DNA from: Branchiostoma floridae
Lineage: Eukaryota; Chordata; Leptocardii; Amphioxiformes; Branchiostomatidae
Reading direction: 5' to 3'
NCBI RefSeq assembly: GCF_000003815.2
Contig: NC_049979.1
Location: forward strand, 31,382,948-31,446,947
DNA: 64,000 nt
In this document: positions 1 through 11,400 of the stretch, piece after piece
How positions within the stretch are numbered: position 1 is the first letter of the stretch
How the letters are laid out: the number at the start of each line of letters is the position of its first letter
Translations under genes and position numbers: made by a program
Notes under the pieces: generated by a model
What the model was told of the DNA's origin: nothing
Databases searched by the model: none
What the model saw: only the letters and a program-made list of their open reading frames with translations

Positions 1-14
1 AAGTATGATATTAC

Positions 15-140
15 CTGTACATGTGTATCCATCTCCCTCATACCCAGTGTTACACGTACAGTCCTGACCGGTCCCAGGAGCCGCGACGTCTGCACAGGCA
101 GCATTGGCATCGCATGGGTCGCCAGTACATCCGTCGGTAT
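15..140 (-). CDS. EGF-like domain exon (copy A), partial gene
   Basis: A 126-bp minus-strand exon bounded by an acceptor (AG at 141-142) and a GT donor (13-14), both in phase 1, encodes one 42-residue EGF-like module. It opens with the TDGC motif and has six cysteines in the usual C-x4-C-x5-C, C-x-C, C spacing, ending in NTGYEGDGYTC. Phase 1-1 EGF exons are typical of shuffled extracellular proteins. The rest of the gene lies left of the window, so the product cannot be named; fibrillin-, Notch- and uromodulin-like proteins all carry such modules. It differs from the exon at 365-490 by only a few bases. Confidence 0.8.
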
Positions 141-177
141 CTGTAAAAACAAAGGTAAATATGTGCATGGAAAATTA

Positions 178-325
178 GTTTTGCTGCAATACCTTAGGAA
201 GCCACTAGGGTCTCAATATCGAATTTGACCTTCGTTTTTCTGATCCCTACCAACATACCAGGTATCATCAGGATCATTCAAGGCTTCTCGAGTTAAGCTG
301 TTAACAGACAGACAGACAGACACGC
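178..325. repeat. Fragment of a dispersed repeat between the two EGF exons
   Basis: The intron between the EGF exons contains the succession AAGCCACTAGGGTC, a CTACCAACATACC-like block, CTCGAGTTAAGC and a GACA-rich tail (301-321). The same ordered motifs occur at 19640-19925 and 57120-57320. This marks a common nonautonomous interspersed repeat of this genome. Confidence 0.6.
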
Positions 326-364
326 TCAAAACATAAGTTCTGGCGAAGGTAAGTATGATATTAC

Positions 365-490
365 CTGTACATGTGTATCCATCTCCCTCATACCCAGTGT
401 TACACGTACAGTCCTGACCGGTCCCAGGAGCTGCGACGTCTGCACAGGCAGCATTGGCATCGCATGGGTCGCCAGCACATCCGTCGGTAT
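365..490 (-). CDS. EGF-like domain exon (copy B), partial gene
   Basis: This is a second 126-bp phase 1-1 exon, almost identical to the exon at 15-140, with acceptor AG at 491-492 and donor GT at 363-364. It encodes the same six-cysteine EGF-like module beginning TDGCAGDPCDA. The shared sequence includes about 14 bp of the downstream intron, so a unit of roughly 350 bp was duplicated recently. The gene to which it belongs is unknown. Its position is odd, because the C-terminal exons of the RALGAPA gene are expected to the left of position 1250. Confidence 0.8.
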
Positions 491-499
491 CTGTAAAAA

Positions 500-1067
500 A
501 AAAAAGAGGCAAATGTGCTCACGACTCGAATTATTTGATGCCTTTGGGCGCAGTAACATCGGTCGCGCGATCGTCGTACGACTTTGATGAGGTACGATTT
601 TCAATCAGGCTGTAGCAGAGCAGACAAGAATCACAGATAGCCTTTTGTGTTTCGGGACAGCCTTACTCTGAAGGAAACATATATGTCTGCCCTCCCCCCT
701 TCATAAAACACCTAAAGTTAGCAATAGTACGACGACCGCACCACCTTTGCAACCGTGCCCTTAGATGGAATTTGGCCTTAGATGAGATTTGGCCAGTGCA
801 ATTTTTCGTTTTCTAATACGTGTTATAACATGCGTGGTATTACATATTGTCAATGTTGACCGTCACTGAACTCAATTTTGTATTCAGCAACTTATAGTAT
901 TTTCTGGTCATATCATAGAGATATGGCCATTATGCTTTAAAAAAGTCATGACGACACATAACATGGTTTACAACTCTCTTCGTAGCAAAAAAAGACTAAT
1001 AAGTGTGACAATAAAAACTATTGCCATGGCGACGGTTTTATTGCTTTTAAGTATTATTGATTGTTGT
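500..1067. other. Intergenic or intronic stretch without recognisable gene
   Basis: This is AT-rich sequence running up to the assembly gap. I see no splice-bounded exon, RNA gene or complete repeat in it. Confidence 0.5.
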
Positions 1068-1167
1068 NNNNNNNNNNNNNNNNNNNNNNNNNNNNNNNNN
1101 NNNNNNNNNNNNNNNNNNNNNNNNNNNNNNNNNNNNNNNNNNNNNNNNNNNNNNNNNNNNNNNNNNN
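1068..1167. other. Assembly gap of exactly 100 N
   Basis: There are exactly one hundred Ns, the conventional placeholder for a gap of unknown size. It falls between the last visible RALGAPA exon (1250-1349) and the EGF-like exons, so the true distance and even the adjacency are uncertain. Confidence 0.95.
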
Positions 1168-1249
1168 AACGAAAAAAGGGGAGAGAGGCGGATAGATCGA
1201 GCTGGATACCCATTCATTAATGTGAACAAGCCAAAATTCCAGTGTTTAC

Positions 1250-2394
1250 CTTGCAAAAGCCATGGTGCAAACTCATTCAGTGGAGGCAGCAGTTCCGGAG
1301 GTGGGGGTGTCATCAGGTTGTCGGTGGTAATGCCCAAATTGTCTCTTAACTGGAAACAAGATTGGAAACATGTAAGTAACATACTTTTTAAGACAGTCCA
1401 TGCAAAATGGAGCTTTCCTGGTTTGTACGTACTGGCTTGGTAAAGGGAACCACTGTTTCAGGAAACTGTTGTCCGAATCATGACTGTGCAGAATAAAGTG
1501 CTAACCTTAATGAGAACCAGCCAGAGCTCACACAGGTAGTCGAAGACCTGTGAGTGGATCTCTGGATCCTGGATCTCGTTCACATCTCCCAGGATTCCCA
1601 GCATCCTTCTCCAGACGATGACTGCAGCATCAGGGAACCAGCCCTGCAGGGACCCGCCCGTCACTACACTACTGTCCTCAGATTGCACTTCACTGCTGTC
1701 TGTAACATACATGGGGCAATGCCATCTTAGTACAACACTTTCATTGTATATTCCTCCAATTAAAACTTCATTGCTTTCTGCAACGTACGTAGGGGAGGCC
1801 ACCTAAGTACAAATGTACAACAGTAATGTTCTCCAATTTCACCTTATTACTGTAACATACACATACATGGGGCAAGGCCATCTTTGTAAAACTCTACTGT
1901 GCTCTAATTTCAAGTTTACTGCTGTCTGTAACATACATATACATGGGGGAGCCCAGCCTGGTACAACACTACTTTCTTCCGATACACAGTTGAGTGTTAA
2001 TATTTAAGGCATTAGCTGTTTTTTGACACACCATTCTTTTGCTGTTAATCAAGGTTGACAAAACCACAAGTATTACAGACATCAGGTGTAAGTGGAACGT
2101 GTACTGGTAGGACTGATTTAATCATCCTTTGGTTCAAGCCTATCACATTCTTATCAAAAGTACCTACCTAGCTCCACTAGAACTTCTCCATCAAGCTTCA
2201 TACTCTCTGCAGCAGGGGAGTCCTTCTGACTGGGGATCTGTTCTGGGGATGACTCCAGCATGGCGGTGGGGGAGGGGGTGGGGGAGGGAGACAGGAGGAT
2301 GGTGGGGGAGGGGGTTCTCGACGACGGTGAGGTGGGAGATGAGGGTGAAGGCGTTGCTGAGCCTGTTTAGAGAGAAATCAATTCATTAACATCA

Positions 2395-2434
<40 letters not shown>

Positions 2435-5400
2435 AACTTCAGAATCTGGACTACTGTATTCTAAAATACGAGTGACTGTTATATTCTACTACCAGTATAA
2501 ACAATAAAACAGATACTCAATCAGGCAGAACAATATCAGGAATAAAACAAAAGTGGTTGAACAGAATCATACCTCTGGACATAGTAGCTGACTCTGGGGT
2601 TGTCCTGTGTCCTGTGCTGCTGTCCCCACTGTGCCCCAGGGTGACACTGTCCTCGCTGGCGGTGTCTCCCAGAGTACAGTAGCTCGCTACCTCCTTGTCC
2701 TCACTGCCAAGGGACCCTGGGGTATTTAAGTAAGAAGAATGTAACCACTTTTAGAAGTAAGATGATAAGTTCACTACACTGGTAGACAACTCTGCAAAAC
2801 CAAGACAGCATGTTTCACTTAGTCATGGATGAGCACTTTACTTTGAATGAAAACTTTGAGCTCACTAGAAGACACACCAAGAATAATAAGCATATACATA
2901 TATATACAGTACAAAACTGGATGATACATTGGTCTGTCTTTCTAGATTATGCAATATCAAATAACAACAAACTGCAACATGTAAAACGAGTAATTCAATG
3001 GATAAAAGCCTGCTATGTGTTGTAAAGCAAAGATTCAGTTAGTGGCATGTTAGTATTTAGACAAACACTGTGACACTACCATATGTACAATGAATATAAG
3101 GAATACCTCCCACGGAATATGTCCTGATTTTGTATGTGGGTTAGTTGTTTTAGACGGGCCCTGGTAGAACCTACCGTTACCATTGCTACCAACTACAATC
3201 TCTTCCACGTCCTCTGATGCTCCAGAAATAACTGGGCAGGATCGACACATGGATGTAATACGAGAGAGAGGGCTGTATAGAAGTGTGACTGCAACACAGT
3301 GGTAACAGACAGGCAGCACAGGATAGAGAAGACATGGTTTGGTTACAGAGAGAGGTGTCGTCACTGACTGGACTTTTCTTTTAAACTAATGACTGTAGTT
3401 ACTGTAGTAGATAAGAGTCTTACACAGTGTAAGATGAGAATATAGCTCCAATGCTTTCTGTCAAGGGCAGCATACATATTCAAGTAAGGGGAGTCAAGAC
3501 ATGTGCCCAACATGTAAAAAAAATACCTCCCCTTTCTAGCGATTGGTATACAAAATTGAAAGCACAAATTGTACAGAGACAGCCATATCCTTAGATAACT
3601 TTCAAGTAATCAAAGCTCTGCCAATTGCTAAGAATGATAGTTTTAATCTGCATTTCAAAGTTTATTTCCAGGCAGTGTATCACAGAAGACTGACTAACCA
3701 CTATCCCATAGATAAGAGGCTTCAAAAGGAACCCTGTAGGTAGATGGACTGGAAACTACATCAGAGAGACAAAACAGGAAATAAAAGGTGGAATACAAAA
3801 CATCAACAAAAGACAGTAAACATAGCCTAGCACATATGCATAGACTTTGATAATTAGCACAAAAAATGACATGTAAAGAAACAAATGATACCATGGCATG
3901 ACATATGATATGAAATTATGAGCAGGTAAGCTGCAAAAGACAGTTTGATCGGAGTGGAAGACCTACCTATGACCACATCTCCCACACTGCAGGTGGTGTC
4001 ACTGGACACTGCACTGGTCTCACTACTGAAGCTCTGTCCTGTGGACCCAAAACAAAACAAAAGGAAACACCATTCAGATAAAGGATCACACTGACATAGC
4101 AAAATTGTTTATTCCAACAAGTTAATGTAATACTGAAAAGTTCAATAAGTCTGTCTTTATGAAGGCTAGTTGAACCATGAAAGTCATGTTAAGAAGACAG
4201 TATACATTGCTGTAATGAACAAGGTAAAATAAGAGTTAGCTAGTTAAGACAACAGAACAATTAGCAACAAGAACAAGTTAAACTCTGAACATATAAATTC
4301 TCCAACTTTAAACAGGAAATGCATGTGTTTCCTCCAACTGGAACAACACTGTCTAATCCTTGTTTACATACCATTACCTAGGATACTCCACACCCTGCCT
4401 GCATACATTGCCTTCTGGTGAGAGCTATATGTATCTGATACAGCAGGGCTGGCACCTTCCCATAATAGAGGCACAGTTTCCTCTGTTAGGGCTGTCTTCA
4501 GATGACTTTGTTCTGTCTTCTCACTTGATATGTCTGTATGTGGCTCCTCATAGTCTAACAGTCTGGCCTCTACATCTACATCCTCATTCCTTTCTCTGAT
4601 TACCAAAGTACCTTCCATTGTTTGCCTTTGGCTTACTTCTTTCTGGTCTTCCCCACCGGCAGCAATGTCAACATCCAGAGGAAAATCACTGTATTCAAGC
4701 ATTTTTTGCTGATAAAGATGTTTCTCGTACAACATATCTGACATGATCTTTTCATTGTTCCTTGTCTTTGCTGTCTGGCAGTTACTAACAGGTGGAAGCT
4801 CATATTCCACACTTGATGACAAAGCCTCTGTCTCAAAGTTGTCTTCCAAACTGTGGTACATGAATTGGACAAAGCTACGCTTGCTATCATTGTCCTCATC
4901 TTGACTGTCATTATCATCCTTGCAGTCATCACAACTATGCTCATCAGATTCATACTTTGCTTGTGTTGTTTCTACATCATCTTCAATGTCTAACTGAATA
5001 AGGGGCACTTCATCTTGACAGGTCTGACTGTTCATCCTGACTGCACCTGACTGTGGGGTACATGTGTGCCTGAAATCCTCATGATGACTTCCACTCCCAG
5101 AATTTGCTGCTGACACATGCTGCACCTGATCTGAAGAAACACTTGTAAAAACATTCTGGTTTCTAGATGTCAAGGTATGTGAAGTGCTGAGTGGACTATG
5201 TCCTACAACAAGGGCACTCAACATGGCTCTAAGCTTTGAAAGCTCTCCAGACTCCACCCTCTCTGGACAGGTGGCCTGTGTGCCAGGCACATGTAAAGCA
5301 GGTGTGCTGGGGCTTAACCAGGTGGACAGAAGACTTCTCCTGGCAGGTGCCGGGGGGATTTCCTGGCTCTCTGTAAGCCCTGTAACCACTGTGTCAGATG

Positions 5401-8400
5401 CTACACTTGATCTTCTCTTAAGCTTTGACCTTAAGCTATTGAGCATACTCTGAAGGGATGAACTTTCACCTTGTAACCTCTGCTTGATGAACTCATCCAG
5501 GCTGTCATGGCTGCCCATGTCGTCCCCCTCCAGCTCAATGCTGTCGACTCTCAGCCGGTCCCGAGCAAACTCCTCCATGATGTCACTAGCACTGCTGCTG
5601 CGCACTAGCGGGTACTGAGAGTCTTCCTGCATCATGGCAGGTTCCCCACTCTGAGACCTGGTTCTCTCCAGTTTGGGGCGCTGCCTCCCAACAAGAGCTA
5701 CATCGTGTCAGACATCACAATTATCAATCAGACAACATTCATTCAAACTTCATGTGGAATGGTGTAATTCAAATACAAAGTGTTGATATGGGAGCTTGTT
5801 GGCCAAAAATGGAGTAGTTAAGACTTAAATAATGAAAAAAAACAACACTGCCAAATGTTTGCATTATGATTCTGGATTATGAGTAAGATCTGTCCATATG
5901 CATGCAAGGTTGTTGTTGTGATGTGTGAGAATGTAGTTAGTGGTGAGTTGATGCACAAACATTTAGAAGCAGCACACATGCAACTAAAACAAACAGTAAG
6001 GCAGGAACTAGAAAGCATAAGTCTTCATGTAACTGTAGTAAAGCTCAGTCCCAGATGAGTTGGTAACCTGGTATGCAGAAAGGGAGAAATGAAGTTAGGA
6101 GAAGCCTACAAGCCACCAGCAAGCAGGGCACCAGGACAGGGGAGGGTGGTGTAAAAAAAACTAAAATAAAATAAACATTAGGGCTCAAAATTTACTATGG
6201 AAACCTGTACCCACTTCTGTGTAATGGGTCCAGTACAGGTTTCAGTTAAATATACAAGCACTATATAAAACTTTACATAATCAAGGAAATCTCACACATG
6301 TCTATTCTAATGTATGGTAGCACTGCACACTTCATACTCTGCAAAGTTACACGATTTTGATTTCCACACTACAGAACTACTCAAATCAGTTTCCACAATC
6401 ACTTTTTGTCCACACACCAAAATTTTGAGCCCTAGACCGTTTATTGACAGTATTAATGAAATGCACCAGTACTTTCTGCCATTTCCGAAGTGGGGTAAGA
6501 GGAGGATAGCGGTGCGTCTGTGGGCTGGGGCTCTTGTAGCTGGCCATTCTCCTCCCCTGGAAAACACCCACAACTCCCACTTAGTCTGTGAGACCTCCAC
6601 AACATGCAGGACAACCAGCCATGTTACATACAACACAAACTGTGCACTCTAAAGGACATGGTAGCTGTGCTGTCGGGCCAGGAGCTACAGTGCTAGACAA
6701 GCTGTTTTCCCCCTCAATTCAGTATGAAGAACTGCTTTCTTCTCCAAATGATCAATCAAAGTTATACTTAAGAGATTAACATGCAAAGGTAAAAGAGTTT
6801 TTTCCCTAGCATTTTACACAAAAGGTGTGCAAAGGTTGTATCACCCTTTGCCGGATTTCACAGCTACCATGAACACCATGAATATGATACAATTGTGTGC
6901 AGAGTGCAGACACGACATCAGCGACCAGTGCATATACCAGGAAGAAACACTTATTAGTTCAATTAATGATTCCTTACATGCACCAGGTCTCCATGACAGA
7001 AAGCTTTCTATATAAAAATAACACGGTTCAATGAGTTGTTACATGTAGCACAAGTCTGTTCATGAAAAAAAACATAGTAATGATCATCCACACTTGCTTT
7101 GCTAACTGGAATGATATGCTATCATTACAATGTACACAAAACATAAAAGGGACCAAACTAACCATACAGTGCTTTTGCACATCTTTTTTGCTTTCCATTT
7201 CAAAATCATTTATAATTTTGCACAATCCTACTCACTGCAATCACCTTGTTATCACCTTGTCTGAACATTCATGTTCAGCCGTAACAAATCAGAGATAATC
7301 AAATTTACTACACACACATTTGAATCTTTAATCTACTACATAATCTACTGAAACGCTAGGAAGAAATGACAATATGTTGCAACCCAAAAATGGCACTTTT
7401 TTTAAGTGTAACCTGTGAAATAAACAATCCCAATGTGTGATTACAGTGAATGATGTACAGAGGAAAGGTAGACTGCTCACCACCAATCCTGGCCCTGGCA
7501 GCAGCCTGCTGGATGTTGGACTCCCTACTTGCACCGGCTCCAACAGTGGTGGCACTTCTGTGTCTCATCTAAACATGACAGTACAATCCATAGCATAGAA
7601 CTGGGATGGCTGTTAAGAAGTCACATCAAACTCAAGCTGAAGTACTGTAACTCCTAAAATGTTTGCAGTAATGATTTGTGACTTTTTTCATACCACAACA
7701 TCATGACACTGTGTTTTGTCTTACTACTGTACCACAGAATAGTTTAAAATGCAGACCTACAACACAGTGAAAACCATCTTTCCCCTGCGAACATGAGTTT
7801 TTAATCCCAGCAAAACAAAGAAATTACAGTACATTGTGTGACTGTCAAGATCAGCTCCCGGCTGCAACAACCACATTTCTGCTTGTACTGATGTTGGTGC
7901 GTGCTTACAAAGTCAATACTGACCTGCTCTGCCTTTTCCTTGTTCCCCTCGTATCTGCTCCACCCCCGAGAGAATGACCTCTCTGCTGTCCTTGTTTTCT
8001 TGGACACAGGGATGCCCTTGCCCTTCCTCCTCTTGGCCTTCTGCTCACTCAGTTTGTCCAGTGGGAGGTCGTTCAGGTCCAGCCCATAGACTTGACGTGC
8101 CAGCACTCTGGTCAGGGTCTCTATAGTTTTCTGTAACACAGGCACAATTTACCTTTTATATGTCACTACATATACTTTTCCTGTGATTGACATTTACTAC
8201 CCACACGCACATAATGAAACATGCATCCATGTTTGTAAAGCTTATGATTTATGACATAAATTCCAGACACATCTATCATCAATTATGCCAAGGAATTTAA
8301 AATATTTATCAATCATTAGGATTGAAGCACACAATTTAATGAAGCAAAACATGTTAAATGTCTATTAAACTAGTCTAGTTTACATTAATTGTAGAAAAAT

Positions 8401-11400
8401 ACAATGAACTGCAAAGTGCTGAGTTATGAAATAACTGTTTCAAACATTTTTTATAATTATTGGAAAGTTTCACGACAACTGCCAGACTGTTGCCGCCACA
8501 CTGGCATACTCACAGCCCACTCTGTGATGAGCTCCTCCCACTGTGTGAGGGAAGACAGCACCCTCAGCAGCTGGTCCCACAGCTCATTGGAGATGTGCAC
8601 GTTCAGACACGCCTTGATCCATGTCACTATCAACGTCTGGAAGGGAAACACAAAAGGAATGTTGAATGGCACAGATACATGTGTACTTGTGTATCATGTC
8701 AGTCAAGTCGCTTGTAGTTTAGAAAAATAGAAAATGTACTTTGGAGTCAAGACATTTCCACAACAATAAAGGGTGCAATAGATATCAAGAAGCCATGTTC
8801 TATAGGAGAGCAATGTACATCAATTAGCATTTTAATTGTAACTACTCACTCAAGAACAAATTGCAATATATAGCATAAAATCAAAATCTGAAAATGTAGC
8901 AGGTTCCTGCAGCTATCATTATGGTATCATTATAGACCTTGCTACAATTATTTCAAATTGATGGGAAGGTAAGGAGACAAATACAATGCACACATTGGCA
9001 TCCTCTATGCTGTAGTTAGTTTGAATCCCTGTCTTAAATGAGACACACACCTGGAAGAGAGCAGCCGACAGTCTGCCCCCCAGTGTGTTCTTGCCCCTCC
9101 CCACAGGCTGGTCCTTCAGAGTGGCCTCTGTTATCCGCAGCAACACAAGCAGCAGTTGTTCCCTATAACATACATGTATACACATCAGTAATAACAACAC
9201 ATGGTGGACAAGGAATTCTTTTAACAAAATACATACTATTAGTGGTTATTTCTCTCCATACTGAAGTTTCTGATATACACTATCTTTCTTGGTTAATACA
9301 GAATGTCCAGAAGAAACATATCATAGAAAGGAGTGTGAAAAATGTTTCCTTCTACAGGGTATGAAGGAATATGATAAGTGTACATTGAACAGTCTTCAAC
9401 ACAAGATTACATGACATTGTTGATATGACAATAATCACACTAACCATGTTTTCTTGTCCATCTGTACATTCATCACCGTCCAGCGGTAGATATTCAGCAC
9501 TTTTTTGCACATGTCAACCTGTACAGGAATAGAAGAAAATATAATATAATATATTTCAGCATATCTGAAAAATATGTAATACAATTGATAACAGCCATCT
9601 CAAACAAGTCCTACGTCAGAATTTCATCTTCCACGTTTGACTGTAGAATTGTTCTTACCTGGTCATCCACCAGTTTGGCTTCCTGATAGGAGGGTTCTNN
9701 NNNNNNNNNNNNNNNNNNNNNNNNNNNNNNNNNNNNNNNNNNNNNNNNNNNNNNNNNNNNNNNNNNNNNNNNNNNNNNNNNNNNNNNNNNNNNNNNNNNN
9801 NNNNNNNNNNNNNNNNNNNNNNNNNNNNNNNNNNNNNNNNNNNNNNNNNNNNNNNNNNNNNNNNNNNNNNNNNNNNNNNNNNNNNNNNNNNNNNNNNNNN
9901 NNNNNNAGCGGTAGATATTCAGCACTTTTTTGCACATGTCAACCTGTACAGGAATAGAAGAAAATATATATTATTATATTTCAGCATATCTGAAAAATAT
10001 GTAATACAATTGATAACAGCCATCTCAAACAAGTCCTACGTCAGAATTTCATCTTCCACGTTTGACTGTAGAATTGTTCTTACCTGGTCATCCACCAGTT
10101 TGGCTTCCTGATAGGAGGGTTCTAAGAGGAAGATGTTGGCTGAGTTGGTGAAAAACACCTGTAGTGTTGGATTCTTCCCTGCCCGGACGTTCTCCAACCC
10201 TTCCTCCTCACTCACAGCCGTGTTGATTGCACCAACGTAGGAAGCTGCCCGCAGTCGACTCTTCGACTGGCTCTTCCGTAAGGGGTACCCCGCTGACTCA
10301 GCCTCACCTGAAGCCTGTTCACAGAACTGTCGGTTTAGTTAGCTGTTTGAGGTAACATCTACTAATCTTTAAGGATGGAAAATTCTGCAAGTCAGCATTT
10401 CTTTCATAAAAAAAAGGCATTCATGGCAAAAATATATGTAGGCACAGGTTTGCAAACACAAGTACTTTGCAAACCTGTTGAAGTTTCTGTTATACTCAAT
10501 AAAATAACTCAGTTACCCATTAAAGACTATCATACAGTCCTGTCCTTATTGAATAAGGTGAATGTAGTGACAAAGTTCTGAGTAAAAAATGATTTTGCAG
10601 CCTTCCCACCTGTGATGGCCCATCTGTCGATGTTTCCTGCAGCGGACTATCCTGGGGCTGAGAGCTGGGATCAGAGGCGATACCCAACATGGGAGAACAC
10701 ACAAACTGATCTGGCTCCTCCATAAACACAGGGTGGTCTTGCTACATGGGTACAGAACAGCAAACACATCATAAGCCTTAAATCAAGAGCAATTTCTGAC
10801 TGTAAATATAAGATGCTACTGGCAAGGAAAGTTGTCAATCAGGCATTTTGAGCTCTTTTAAACAGGTGTTGTGTTGAGCACATACCTGTATCCAGTCCTG
10901 GTACACCTTGATGACTTTCCTAACAGCAGAAGTCTGTGTGAAAGGTAGCAGCATACCCTGCAAGGCAAGGAGGTCAAACTTATTGATAAGACTGTTCCTC
11001 TGTGTCATGAAAGAAGATTATGTGTAAAATACTAGAGAAGTAGAAATATGCTACAAAGTAATCCAAAAAATAAACAATTATTTGCACAGCAATCATAGAA
11101 TCACAGAAAACCCAAAGTTGTGGTATAATTTAGACTCTAACAGTACCTGTCTGAGCATCTCATGTACAAAGTCCACATTTCTCCTGGATGAGAAGAGAAT
11201 GGATTTGACCATATCCGAGTCGCTGAGTTCGGAGTGCACCCCCTCCTCCAGGCTGGAGATACTGGAGGTGCTGGGCTCCTTCTCCGTCAGGGTGCTGGTG
11301 TTGCTGTGACTCTGCTCACCCGTGTCCGCTCGCGTGTCAGTCGTGTCCTGGGAGGAGGCTGCTTTCTCAGAAGATCTTTAAAAAGAAAAGAGTTCAGAGA

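Noticed and set aside
1047-1443. Open frames running through the Ns at 1068-1167
   Set aside because: They are open only because Ns contain no stop codons; the real exon there is 1250-1349 on the minus strand.
5184-5453. Plus-strand open frame inside RALGAPA exon 20
   Set aside because: It is antisense to a clearly conserved coding exon that is open over its whole 1320 bp.
9659-9943. Apparent extra RALGAPA exons on both sides of the gap
   Set aside because: They are incomplete copies of exons 14 and 15 in the order expected for overlapping contig ends, not a true exon duplication.
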